Part shown: one piece after another, positions 1 to 7,952 of the stretch
Position numbering within the stretch: position 1 is the first letter of the stretch
Layout: every line of letters begins with the position of its first letter
Source: Candidatus Binatia bacterium
GTDB taxonomy: Bacteria > Desulfobacterota > Binatia > UBA12015
Direction: 5' to 3'
Length of the DNA: 64,000 nt
NCBI GenBank assembly: GCA_029248525.1
Contig: JAQWJE010000008.1
Span: 186,001-250,000 of the forward strand
Position numbers and translations under genes: made by a program
Notes under the pieces: generated by a model
What the model saw: only the letters and a program-made list of their open reading frames with translations
Databases searched by the model: none
What the model was told of the DNA's origin: nothing

Positions 1-192
1 GCAATCGGCGAGATCTGCGAGCTGAGAGGGTTCGCGAAGCAAGCAACTCAGGGCAAAGATAGTTCCATCGACCGTGATTGGCGTACCCGGGATGGCTGTC
101 GGGGTGGGCTGGGGCGTGGGCGTAGTGGCCCGGCTTTGCGTCATTGGCCAAAGCATCACGAGCAGGGCCGGGACAAGCAAGCGCAACAGCAT
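1..192 (-). CDS. Secreted protein of unknown function, N-terminal fragment
   Basis: The frame starts with ATG at 192 and stays open to the window edge, so only the first 64 residues are seen. They begin with a typical Sec signal peptide: Arg at position 4, a leucine/valine-rich core to about residue 17, then Ser-Arg-Ala as a possible cleavage site. A linker rich in Thr and Pro (residues 23-38) follows, and then the start of a folded region with one Cys (residue 50). The gene is divergent from cobA-hemD with 71 bases between them. I do not recognise the family; the protein is probably periplasmic, outer-surface or secreted. Confidence 0.6.
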   Translation of the reverse strand, partial: MLLRLLVPALLVMLWPMTQSRATTPTPQPTPTAIPGTPITVDGTIFALSCLLREPSQLADLADC

Positions 193-263
193 AGAGCTAA
201 ATCTCTTATCAGGAACTGGGAACTTCTGCCCGCTTGCGAGCCTGGTTCGGCAGGAGAGCTTCG

Positions 264-1781
264 ATGAGTTCGGGGTTGGTCTATCTGGTAGGTGCGGGGC
301 CGGGGGCTCCGGGTCTGCTGACATTGCGCGGGCGTGAGTGTCTGGAGCAAGCGGATGTGGTCCTCTACGACTATCTGGCCAACCCGGAGCTCCTCGCTCA
401 TGCCCCACCGGAGGCGGAAAGGATCTTCGCCGGCAAACATGGGCAGGGTCCGCATGTTCTTGAGCAGGCGGATATCAACCGACTCCTGATTGACAGGGCA
501 AGCGAGGGGCTTTGCGTTGTCCGTCTCAAGGGGGGCGATCCCATGGTTTTCGGACGAGGCGCGGAGGAGGCCGAGATTCTTCGTGAGGCGGGGATTCGAT
601 TTGAGATCGTGCCGGGCGTGACTTCCGCACTCGCCGTGCCGAGTCTGGCCGGAATTCCTGTGACCCATCGTGATTGGGTTTCCGGGGTCACGATCCTCAC
701 GGGGCATGATGCCGCGGATAAAAAAGAAACGCAGATTCATTGGGAGGCCGTTGCCCAAGCGGGGAATACGATCGTCATCCTCATGGGGTTGACGCAGATG
801 CGCCGTAATCTCTCGGCCCTCCAGGCGGCAGGACTGGCACCGGAGACCCCAGCTGCGGCAATCCAGTGGGGGGGGAGTCCTGCCCAGAAAACTCTGGTTG
901 GAACTCTTGAGGATCTTGCCGACCAGGTGGCCAGTCTGAATCTGAGGCCTCCGGTGACTGTGGTGATTGGCGAAGTGGTTCGTTTGCGGAGCTCGGTGGA
1001 ATGGTTCGAGCGGCGACCGCTCTTCGGGCGTCGGATCGTCGTGACACGACCAAAGCATCAAGCGCCCCGGTTGGCCGGTTTGCTGGCCGAGCAGGGTGCT
1101 GAAGTTCTGGAGTGTCCCACAATCGAAATCCTTCCGCTGGACGCCACGCCCTTGCGCGAGGAAATTCAACGCCTCGATTCTTATGACGTTCTGATTTTCA
1201 CGAGCACAAACGGCGTCGATCAATTCTTCCGGATCTTGAAGGAGGAGAGGTTGGATGCCCGCAGTCTGGCGGGGCTGCGTCTTGTGGCGATCGGCCCCCA
1301 GACCGCGCGCAGCCTTGCCGACCGGCAATTGCTTGTGGATGTGCTGCCCTCCGAGTTTCGCGCCGAGGGTATTCTTGAGGCTTTCGCGCAGGATTCTCTA
1401 GAGGGGTGCCGGGTTTTGTTGCCCCGTGCCGAAGGGGCACGATCGATTCTTCCCGAGACCTTGCGCGAGCGTGGCGCCAACGTGAAGGAGATCCTGACCT
1501 ATCGAAGCGTGGCACCGCAAGATGGTGTTGCGGCCTGGGACAAGATTGTCGCGGAAGGTCTGCCGGATTGCATCACTTTCACGAGCTCGAGCACCTTTAC
1601 CAGTTTTCTGGGCATTCTCGATCAATCCCGAGAGGGCCGATCCGTTCTGGACAAGATCAAGCTCGCCTCCATCGGTCCGATTACCGCTCGGACGATTCGT
1701 GATGCCGGTTGGGCTGCCGATATCGAAGCAAACCCGTTTACGATTCCCGACCTGGCTGCGGCCATTACCGCGAAGCTCTAG
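264..1781 (+). CDS. cobA-hemD: Fused uroporphyrinogen-III C-methyltransferase / uroporphyrinogen-III synthase (CobA-HemD)
   Basis: This is a 505-residue two-domain cytosolic enzyme. Residues 1-245 are a SUMT (CobA) methyltransferase, with the SAM-binding GAGPGAPG near residues 10-17 and the family signature VRLKGGDPMVFGRG near 86-99. It methylates uroporphyrinogen III toward precorrin-2 (siroheme, B12). Residues from about 252 are HemD, starting GRRIVVTRP, which closes hydroxymethylbilane to uroporphyrinogen III. The ATG at 264 follows a CAGGAGAG site; an upstream in-frame start at 234 has none. hemB follows after 12 bases, so this is a tetrapyrrole operon. The fusion is known in several anaerobes and deltaproteobacteria. 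A run of eight G (868-875) lies inside it without breaking the frame. Confidence 0.95.
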   Translation: MSSGLVYLVGAGPGAPGLLTLRGRECLEQADVVLYDYLANPELLAHAPPEAERIFAGKHGQGPHVLEQADINRLLIDRASEGLCVVRLKGGDPMVFGRGAEEAEILREAGIRFEIVPGVTSALAVPSLAGIPVTHRDWVSGVTILTGHDAADKKETQIHWEAVAQAGNTIVILMGLTQMRRNLSALQAAGLAPETPAAAIQWGGSPAQKTLVGTLEDLADQVASLNLRPPVTVVIGEVVRLRSSVEWFERRPLFGRRIVVTRPKHQAPRLAGLLAEQGAEVLECPTIEILPLDATPLREEIQRLDSYDVLIFTSTNGVDQFFRILKEERLDARSLAGLRLVAIGPQTARSLADRQLLVDVLPSEFRAEGILEAFAQDSLEGCRVLLPRAEGARSILPETLRERGANVKEILTYRSVAPQDGVAAWDKIVAEGLPDCITFTSSSTFTSFLGILDQSREGRSVLDKIKLASIGPITARTIRDAGWAADIEANPFTIPDLAAAITAKL

Positions 1782-1793
1782 GAGATTTTGACA

Positions 1794-2774
1794 ATGAGCA
1801 TGTATCCCCTTGTTCGACCTCGTCGCTTGCGCCGCACGGCACGGATTCGCCAACTGGTGCGCGAAACACGTCTGGAAGCGTCTCAGCTCGTATTGCCGCT
1901 CTTTGTGGTGCCGGGGACCGGGGTTTCGCGTCCGGTACCGTCCATGCCCGGTGTTTCCCAATGGTCGGTGGACCGCGTCGCCGAAGAGGCCGGCAGGGCC
2001 TTCGACGCTGGCGTTCGGAGCGTGATTCTCTTCGGTATTCCGGAGGAAAAAGATGCGCAGGGGAGTGATGCGTGGCGAGACGACGGTATTGTTCAACAAG
2101 CTCTCGCTGAATTGCGAAAGAAGCTGCCGGAGTTGCTTCTGATCACTGACGTTTGTCTTTGCGAATATACCGACCACGGACATTGCGGGGTGCTTCAGGG
2201 CGAAGAGGTTTTGAACGATCCGACACTGGACCTCTTGGCAAGAGAAGCTGTTTCGCATGCCCGTGCGGGCGCGGATATTGTGGCTCCTTCGGATATGATG
2301 GATGGTCGTGTCGCGGCGATTCGAGATGCCCTTGATGATCATGGATTCGAGGACCTTCCGATCCTCTCCTACGCGGTGAAATATGCCTCGGGTTTTTATG
2401 GTCCGTTTCGCGACGCTGCTGATTCGGCGCCGAGTGTCGGTGATCGACGTGGGTATCAAATGGACCCGGCCAACCGACGCGAAGCTCAGCGAGAGTTGGC
2501 TCTCGATCTGGAAGAAGGTGCGGATATGGTGATGGTCAAACCTGCTGGACCGAACCTCGATATTCTCGCGGATGTCCGGGCTTCTTGTGATGTGCCGGTT
2601 GCCGCTTATCAAGTCAGTGGTGAATACGCGATGATCAAGGCCGCAGCGGAACGCGGGTGGTTGGACGAGGCTCGTGTGCGCGAGGAGAGCCTTGTGGCGA
2701 TCCGTCGAGCGGGTGCCGATCTGATTTTGACTTATTTTGCGATCGATCAGGCTTTGGCTCTGCGGGAGGGCTGA
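1794..2774 (+). CDS. hemB: Delta-aminolevulinic acid dehydratase (porphobilinogen synthase)
   Basis: HemB condenses two 5-aminolevulinate molecules to porphobilinogen. The 326-residue length is normal. The zinc-binding cysteines are present at about 121, 123 and 131 in [11 protein letters not shown], so this is the zinc type rather than the magnesium-only type. The two active-site lysines are visible in SYAVKYASG (about 196) and MVMVKPAGP (about 249, the Schiff-base lysine). ATG 1794 follows AGGAGATTTTGACA; the frame could also open at TTG 1788, which is less likely. It lies between cobA-hemD and a glyoxalase-fold gene, all on the plus strand with gaps of 12 and 2 bases. Confidence 0.97.
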   Translation: MSMYPLVRPRRLRRTARIRQLVRETRLEASQLVLPLFVVPGTGVSRPVPSMPGVSQWSVDRVAEEAGRAFDAGVRSVILFGIPEEKDAQGSDAWRDDGIVQQALAELRKKLPELLLITDVCLCEYTDHGHCGVLQGEEVLNDPTLDLLAREAVSHARAGADIVAPSDMMDGRVAAIRDALDDHGFEDLPILSYAVKYASGFYGPFRDAADSAPSVGDRRGYQMDPANRREAQRELALDLEEGADMVMVKPAGPNLDILADVRASCDVPVAAYQVSGEYAMIKAAAERGWLDEARVREESLVAIRRAGADLILTYFAIDQALALREG

Positions 2775-2776
2775 GG

Positions 2777-3232
2777 GTGAGTCTGGCGTTGCATGCGGTG
2801 TCGCATATCGGTCTTTGCGTCTCGGACCTCGAAGTATCTCTCTGTTTTTACCGGGATCTTCTTGGCTTCCGCGAAAGAGATCGGCTGGAGGTCCAGGGGG
2901 ATCTCGCGAGTCGCTTGCTGCAGTTGGCGGATGTCGATCTTGTCGCGGTTTATCTCGAGCGTGACGGCCTGACCCTTGAATTACTTCACTATCGTAACCC
3001 TGAAAGTGTGGCGGGTGAACGCGCGCGGCCGATGCATCAGCACGGGTTCACGCATCTTTCGTTGCAGGCCGAGGATCCGAGCGCTGTGCTTGGGGGGTTT
3101 CGCGACGCCGGAGTCGAGGTTCTCGAGTCGACGATTGTGAAGGTCGGAGACGTTGTCGTGGCGTTTTTGTTGCGCGATCCAGACGGCCAGACGCTGGAAA
3201 TCACGGCGGCGCGCAAGCCAGCGCGAGATTAG
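2777..3232 (+). CDS. Glyoxalase/VOC-superfamily metalloenzyme
   Basis: A 151-residue protein of the vicinal-oxygen-chelate fold, made of two beta-alpha-beta-beta-beta modules. Candidate metal ligands are in the expected places: His in VSHIGLCVSD, Glu in LTLELLHY, His in HGFTHLSL and Glu in QTLEITA. The module start HIGLCVSDLEVSLCFYRD is typical of lactoylglutathione lyase and methylmalonyl-CoA epimerase relatives; the substrate cannot be assigned from sequence. The GTG at 2777 follows GGAGGGCTGAGG, two bases after the hemB stop, so it is probably co-transcribed with hemB. Its 3' end overlaps the convergent gene at 3229 by four bases. Confidence 0.85.
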   Translation: MSLALHAVSHIGLCVSDLEVSLCFYRDLLGFRERDRLEVQGDLASRLLQLADVDLVAVYLERDGLTLELLHYRNPESVAGERARPMHQHGFTHLSLQAEDPSAVLGGFRDAGVEVLESTIVKVGDVVVAFLLRDPDGQTLEITAARKPARD

Positions 3233-3789
3233 AAGCCGAAACGGTCCAACCAGGTTTCGTCAGCTCCGCCGAGCCCGAATTCGACGGGAAGCTTGGTGGG
3301 TGAATCCTGGTCACTGCCGATTCGCAATCGCCTCGGCATTTGCCGACCGTCGACCTTGATGTCGACGATCAGCGATTGGAAGTCGCCGGCAAGAATGACG
3401 TCCAGTCCATTGAGGCTGGTCTCCGAGGTTCCATCGAAATCGATCCGACTGGGGCGCTGCTGGCGAATACGAAGCTTCTCGGATAGCGGCGCGGTGTCCT
3501 TGAAGACGCCTCGGCCGGTCGCGATCAGCGACCCCGAAATTTCGTGGGTCTCATTGTCGGGGACAAAGCGCAGATGGATTCTGCCTCCCTCGCTCCAGAG
3601 CCGGACATAAATCTGTTCGGCCGGCACAGTGATTTTCGGTGCACCATAAAGCAGTCCGAAAGGCAGACGGTCGAGCCGTCCGAAACTATGGGTCGGGAGG
3701 GCCAGAAGGATTGCCAGAATCGTCGCAAGGCTGTGTCGAAATGCTGGTCGACGCCCCTCGAAGGGGAGATGCCTGCTCTTTCGCGCCAT
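3229..3789 (-). CDS. Exported protein of unknown function
   Basis: The 186-residue product has a basic N-terminus (MARKSRHLPFEGRR) followed by a hydrophobic segment at about residues 21-35, consistent with a signal peptide or membrane anchor. The rest is beta-rich with alternating polar and hydrophobic residues (for example SLIVDIKVDGRQMPRRLRIG). I recognise no domain. The start is 11 bases downstream of the stop of the upstream lipoprotein gene at 3801, so the two are probably one transcript. Conservation has not been checked; the reading is supported by the signal-like N-terminus and the tight operon spacing. Confidence 0.6.
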   Translation of the reverse strand: MARKSRHLPFEGRRPAFRHSLATILAILLALPTHSFGRLDRLPFGLLYGAPKITVPAEQIYVRLWSEGGRIHLRFVPDNETHEISGSLIATGRGVFKDTAPLSEKLRIRQQRPSRIDFDGTSETSLNGLDVILAGDFQSLIVDIKVDGRQMPRRLRIGSDQDSPTKLPVEFGLGGADETWLDRFGF

Positions 3790-3800
3790 CAGGGTCGTTT

Positions 3801-4250
3801 TCAGTCTTCGCTTGGCGGCAGAGCGCCGTTTTCAATCCAGATTTCGATCATGGCAATTTGGTCGGGTGACAGGAGCGGTGCGCCCAGAGGCATGACGAGG
3901 CCTTCGCCGTCGGCGAGGTCGCCATTTACCTTGTTCACAAGATAACTGGCGCTGACGTCTTCGGGGGAGACGAGCAGGTAGCCGCGTTCCGCCGCGGCGG
4001 CGTTGGCCGGCACAATATTCACGAGCGCGTCGTAGGATTCCGCTGCGGTAAGGGAGAGACCGCCAGCGCGGGTTCCGGAGGAGTGGCAGGAAGAGGAAAT
4101 GCAACTGGGTGTGAATATTTCGGCTTGGATTGCCACATATTCCCCACTGGGTCCGACCCCGGGTTCAGGTCCCTCACCGGCACACCCCAGCAGGCCGATT
4201 GTCAGCAGAAAGCCGATGGCGCTGGCAATAATTCCATTGAAAACGGGCAT
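3801..4250 (-). CDS. Lipoprotein with cytochrome-c-like CX4CH domain
   Basis: A 149-residue lipoprotein: signal peptide ending in the lipobox LLGC (Cys at about 23), a short Gly/Pro/Glu linker, then one domain. The motif CISSSCH is a CX4CH pair rather than the usual CX2CH heme site. The rest follows a pattern I associate with small secreted proteins of delta-type bacteria: SYLVNKV in the middle, a conserved MP (VMPLGAPL), and a C-terminal helix ending WIENGALPP. Heme binding is possible but unproven because of the wider spacing. It probably sits in the periplasm anchored to a membrane. It heads a two-gene minus-strand unit with the exported protein at 3229-3789. Confidence 0.75.
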   Translation of the reverse strand: MPVFNGIIASAIGFLLTIGLLGCAGEGPEPGVGPSGEYVAIQAEIFTPSCISSSCHSSGTRAGGLSLTAAESYDALVNIVPANAAAAERGYLLVSPEDVSASYLVNKVNGDLADGEGLVMPLGAPLLSPDQIAMIEIWIENGALPPSED

Positions 4251-4424
4251 TTTCTTTCCTTTCTTGTTCGTTGAGCGGTTCGCTTGCGATTCGCCTCTCG
4301 GCGGATTTCCCCCAAGCAGATGGACCTATAGCGCAAATCCGGACAGCTTGCCGGTTGCAGGCTGCTGCAGTAGGATTTGCTCTGGAGTCTGCGATTTCTC
4401 TGTTGCAGCGATCCCGGAAATTCT

Positions 4425-5195
4425 ATGAAATTACATCAGGCCCTATTCGGGTTCCTGTTGTGTTGTTCCTGTTCCACAGCGGAGGAGGCCTCACTGCAGG
4501 AGCTTCCTCTTCCGGTCGAGGTCGTTCCCGCGGTCGTGGTCGAGGTGCCCTCTCTGCCGATCCTGAGCCATCCGGTGCAGAAGCGGGTGGCCTACGCGAA
4601 CCGCACGGTAGGCGCTCTCCGGGACCATCCCGCTGTCGTGGCCCAGGCACACGATCTCGCGCGCGATAGTTGGACTGTCCGCGTCGGCCTGCGGCGGGCG
4701 GATGCTTTCTTTGCGATGATCGAGGAGCAGCTCGTTCATCATAACGTGCCCCGCGAATTGGCATTCGTACCCATGGTCGAAAGCGTATTCCATCCCGAAG
4801 CGCGCGGGCGGAGAGCCGTCGGTTTGTGGCAATTCACCAAGGCAACGGCGCAGGCCTATGGTTTGCGGGTGGACGGCCAGCTGGATGAACGCCGAGACCC
4901 GGTCAAATCCACAGCAGCCGCAATCCAGTACCTCCGACATTTGCATGATCGCTTCGGTTCGTGGGAGTTGGCTCTCGCTGCGTATAACGCCGGCCCTTCT
5001 AGAGTTCGTCGGGCGATGAGGGCTCGCCCGGGCGCAAGCTTTTGGGAACTCTCGGAGGCCAAGCTTCTGCCACCGGTGACCCGGCGCTATGTTCCGAAGG
5101 TGATCGGCAGTGCTCTTCTGGCCGACGATCCCGAACGTTTCGGTCTGCGCCTGCCTGAGGGTCTGGCCGCGGTCGCGTTTTCCCGCACCAGTTGA
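4425..5195 (+). CDS. Lipoprotein lytic murein transglycosylase (SLT family, MltD-like)
   Basis: A 256-residue protein with an N-terminal lipoprotein-type signal (MKLHQALFGFLLCCSC). A catalytic SLT domain spans about residues 85-215. The catalytic Glu is in VPMVESVFHPEA, followed by GLWQFTKATAQAYGL and ALAAYNAGPSRVRRA, the three signatures of family 1 lytic transglycosylases. It cleaves the MurNAc-GlcNAc bond of peptidoglycan to anhydro-muropeptides in the periplasm. No LysM repeats are present, so it is shorter than E. coli MltD. ATG 4425 is preferred over an upstream in-frame start at 4377 because it opens the signal peptide. The 174-base gap to the divergent lipoprotein gene presumably holds both promoters; I saw no clear boxes. 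Confidence 0.9.
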   Translation: MKLHQALFGFLLCCSCSTAEEASLQELPLPVEVVPAVVVEVPSLPILSHPVQKRVAYANRTVGALRDHPAVVAQAHDLARDSWTVRVGLRRADAFFAMIEEQLVHHNVPRELAFVPMVESVFHPEARGRRAVGLWQFTKATAQAYGLRVDGQLDERRDPVKSTAAAIQYLRHLHDRFGSWELALAAYNAGPSRVRRAMRARPGASFWELSEAKLLPPVTRRYVPKVIGSALLADDPERFGLRLPEGLAAVAFSRTS

Positions 5196-5212
5196 TCCCT
5201 GAACCGCTGCCT

Positions 5213-5479
5213 CTAATGGAGCGTCTCGATTTGACTGTCGATCACGCCAAGGACAGTCAGGGCGTCGTCCCGCTCGTCAAAATCGTATAGAATCGAGTAG
5301 CCTTCGATCGGGAGGGAGAGGCAGCCGCCTCTGCCTTCCAGGATCGATGATCCATAGGGCAAAGGGTTGTCAGCAAGATCGAGAATGGCGTCGCCGATCT
5401 CCTGTAGCGAGGGTCCAAAGATCTGTTCCATCTCGCGGTATGCACTATAGGTGACGCTCAGCTTCATACGGGTCCGCAT
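5213..5479 (-). CDS. RelE/ParE-like toxin-fold protein, no visible antitoxin
   Basis: An 88-residue protein with RelE/ParE-superfamily layout: MKLSVTYSAYREMEQIF (beta strand and first helix), a second helix around IGDAILDLADNP, then strands GCLSLPIEGYSILYDFDE and TVLGVID. Typical members are mRNA-interferase or gyrase-targeting toxins paired with a small antitoxin. No antitoxin frame is found on either side: upstream lie about 100 bases and then hisC on the other strand. The start could also be the second Met (5467). It may be a solitary toxin, a housekeeping relative or a remnant. Confidence 0.65.
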   Translation of the reverse strand: MRTRMKLSVTYSAYREMEQIFGPSLQEIGDAILDLADNPLPYGSSILEGRGGCLSLPIEGYSILYDFDERDDALTVLGVIDSQIETLH

Positions 5480-5585
5480 TCGTTGTTCTGGTTCATCTGT
5501 CCGGTTCTGTATGCCAAAGTCGATCGGAGTTCGGAGCCAGGTTCTTTAGCGAGGGAAGACGATTGTTGTTATCGTGGAGGAAAGA

Positions 5586-6644
5586 ATGACACGCACAGCA
5601 GATGGCCCGGCAGCCGCGCGGTTGGTCCGCCCCGCAGTGGCCGAAATGGGCGGTTACAAGCCGGGTGAGCAGTCCAACTCGCCTGACGTCGTAAAACTCA
5701 ATACGAATGAGAATCCCTATGCGGCTTCTCCACGAGTGATCGAAGCGATTCGTGCCGCCGCGAGTGATTTACGGCTCTACCCGGACCCGTCGGCACTTTC
5801 CCTGCGGAAGGCTGCAGGCTCGGTATGGGGTGTGGATCCGCATGGAGTTGTGGTGGGCAATGGATCCGACGAACTCCTGACGGTTTTGTTTCGTGCGATT
5901 CTCGATGCGGGCGACCGGGTGGCGTATCCGGTTTCGACATATTCCCTATACGATACTCTTGCGGAACTTCAGGGCGTCGAGGCCCTCGGCGTGCCTTATG
6001 GGCCGAACTGGGAATTTCCCCGCGCCGCCCTCGAGAAATGCGACGCGAGACTTTTCTTGATTTGTCGTCCGAACGCACCGTCAGGGACCTTGCCGTCCAT
6101 CGCGGATGTCCGGAGTCTTCTGGCGTCGCGACCGGATGCGGTGGTGGTCGTGGATGAGGCCTACGCCGATTTTGCAGCCGAGAACGCAATTGGTCTGGTC
6201 GGCTCCTATCCAAACCTGGTGGTTCTGCGCACCTTGTCGAAATCCTATTCTCTGTGCGGCCTTCGTGTCGGCTTTGCCCTGACGACAGCCGACCTGGCTG
6301 CGCAGTTACACAAGGTCCGGGATTCTTACAATCTGAGCGCCGTCGCTCAGGCCGGAGGTGAGGCGGCCTTGCTGGACCAGGAGCATTTCGCGATCAATCG
6401 AGGCAAGATTCTGCAAAGTCGGACGCGCTTGGTCGACGAACTGCGCGAGCGGGGGTACCAGGTTGCCGACTCGCATACGAATTTCGTTCTGGCTACCAAG
6501 CCCGGCGTTCCGCAGAAGCAAGTTTTTGAGGACCTTCGCGACAAGGGGGTCCTGGTGCGCTGGTTTCCCGTTCTGCCCGATTCCATTCGCGTCACGGTGG
6601 GGACGGATACGGAGATCGATCGCTTCTTCCTCGCGCTTGGTTAG
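5586..6644 (+). CDS. hisC: Histidinol-phosphate aminotransferase
   Basis: A 352-residue fold-type I PLP aminotransferase. The N-terminal substrate loop KLNTNENPY is diagnostic of HisC. YPDPSA and GNGSDELL match the cofactor and phosphate region, VVVDEAYADF carries the PLP-ring Asp, and TLSKSYSLCGLRVGFAL holds the Schiff-base Lys (about 219) and the phosphate-binding Arg. It converts imidazole-acetol phosphate and glutamate to histidinol phosphate. ATG 5586 lies directly behind GGAGGAAAG; the GTG at 5574 would overlap that site. No other his genes are in the window. The 3' end overlaps the convergent DUF4340 gene by four bases. Confidence 0.93.
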   Translation: MTRTADGPAAARLVRPAVAEMGGYKPGEQSNSPDVVKLNTNENPYAASPRVIEAIRAAASDLRLYPDPSALSLRKAAGSVWGVDPHGVVVGNGSDELLTVLFRAILDAGDRVAYPVSTYSLYDTLAELQGVEALGVPYGPNWEFPRAALEKCDARLFLICRPNAPSGTLPSIADVRSLLASRPDAVVVVDEAYADFAAENAIGLVGSYPNLVVLRTLSKSYSLCGLRVGFALTTADLAAQLHKVRDSYNLSAVAQAGGEAALLDQEHFAINRGKILQSRTRLVDELRERGYQVADSHTNFVLATKPGVPQKQVFEDLRDKGVLVRWFPVLPDSIRVTVGTDTEIDRFFLALG

Positions 6645-7951
6645 CGAAAATCTGCGACACTTTTTTCAAGCGCTCGCCGTTGCTCGGATGTGATCGTATA
6701 GACCAGCGCCGAGCCTTCGCGGTTGATCACCTCCGCTTCGCCGAATGAGGCGATGAGGAAACGGGCGAGCGTCTCACCATCTTTCCCCGAAAAAGTGACG
6801 ACGATGTCCGGCTGATCCAGTCCGAAGTGCTCGGCGCCGCCAGCCGTGCTTAAAGTTTGTGCTCCGGCCAGAGCGAGCGTCATGGCGAGGTAGCTCTCCA
6901 CGCGAATGGTCTCTGCGCGCGCTTTATTGGCCAGCCATTGGTCGCCACGACGCTCGAGCAGGATGTCGGGTTCGGAGCGCTGACTCAGCGTGAGCTTCTC
7001 GATATCGACTGGCGACAAACGGATCAGTGATTTGTCACGGATTGTCTCCGGGGTGAGGTCGATTGCCGCCACTTCGGACCTTGGCACCGAGTAGAGAGTG
7101 GGGAATTGGTCCGTTCGTATCCATATCTCATCATCGCCGGCGCGCAGGTTTGGACCCCCGACCCAGATACGGTGCGTTCGCCCCGCGCTCTTCCATACGA
7201 TCTCGAGAGGGGCCGGGGCGAATCCGTAGGCGGCGAGGTCTGCCGCGGCGGGTTCATCGAAAAAGCTTTTGGCTTCAAGGCCACGGACCGCCCTGATCCA
7301 GAGCTTCACGGAGGAGGTGCTCGCTTTTGCGCTATATGGCTTCAGCATCTGCCAGTCCTGCCCTGTCGCGCGCAGCACGATCTCCGGGAGACCGGTGCGA
7401 CGTAGCTGGATTTCGGTCGGGTCGAGTGCCTCGGTGAAGACCTGTCGACGACGTAGGTCCTCGAAGCCTCGGTTGGCGGCGAAGGGAATATCGCTCGAGG
7501 CGACGAGCGTTTCGGAGCCATCGCCGCGCTGCAGATAAGCGCGCTCTCCGAGTGGCGTTTTCCGGCCCAGGCGAATGGAGGCGAGTTCCTGGTGGATCGT
7601 AGCCAATCGAAGGGTTGCCAGCGGTGGGTCCAGCCCGAAGGCGGCCTCGTTCTCGTCCGCCAGTTCGATCGGGCGTAACTCACCCGGGTTCGCGAGGGTT
7701 TCAAGCAGCACCTCGACTCGTGCCGTATCCGCGAATGCGTCGATCGGTTCGACGATTTTCCAGATAGATGCCTCCTTGCGCAAAAGAAGGGACTCCCCCG
7801 GTCTTTCGATGCGGATGGAGGTCACGGCGCTTGGAGGGACCTGCAGCAATGTGTCGGTTCCGGAAACAGCGATGTCGCGTTGGTCCAGGATCAGGGCGAG
7901 GCCGACCAGAAGAGTCGCCAGCGCCAGCAATCCTGTGGTTCGTGGACGCAT
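6641..7951 (-). CDS. DUF4340 membrane-anchored accessory protein of the Gld-like ABC exporter
   Basis: A 436-residue protein: one N-terminal membrane segment (GLLALATLLVGLALIL), then repeated beta-rich DUF4340 modules outside the cytoplasm. Repeats of the form SIRIERPG, TLRLATIH and EIQLRRTG, followed by short helices, mark the family. DUF4340 proteins regularly follow GldF/GldG-type transporter genes; their biochemical role is unknown. The ATG at 7951 sits one base after the stop of the GldG-like gene, so the two are translationally coupled. A longer frame reaches 8257 but overlaps the upstream gene and lacks the membrane start. It is the last gene of the four-gene exporter unit. Confidence 0.85.
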   Translation of the reverse strand: MRPRTTGLLALATLLVGLALILDQRDIAVSGTDTLLQVPPSAVTSIRIERPGESLLLRKEASIWKIVEPIDAFADTARVEVLLETLANPGELRPIELADENEAAFGLDPPLATLRLATIHQELASIRLGRKTPLGERAYLQRGDGSETLVASSDIPFAANRGFEDLRRRQVFTEALDPTEIQLRRTGLPEIVLRATGQDWQMLKPYSAKASTSSVKLWIRAVRGLEAKSFFDEPAAADLAAYGFAPAPLEIVWKSAGRTHRIWVGGPNLRAGDDEIWIRTDQFPTLYSVPRSEVAAIDLTPETIRDKSLIRLSPVDIEKLTLSQRSEPDILLERRGDQWLANKARAETIRVESYLAMTLALAGAQTLSTAGGAEHFGLDQPDIVVTFSGKDGETLARFLIASFGEAEVINREGSALVYTITSEQRRALEKSVADFR

Positions 7952-7952
7952 A

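Noticed and set aside
868-875. G8 run in cobA-hemD as a phase-variation site
   Set aside because: It codes TGG GGG GGG within a housekeeping enzyme and the frame is intact; it shows that such runs also occur by composition, which tempers the reading of the G9 run.
156-1328. Long minus-strand open frame opposite cobA-hemD
   Set aside because: It lies fully antisense to a well-conserved fused enzyme and has no recognisable domain; its Arg/His-rich make-up is typical of a shadow frame.
1398-2612. Long minus-strand open frame opposite hemD and hemB
   Set aside because: Antisense to two clear genes, with no family motifs.
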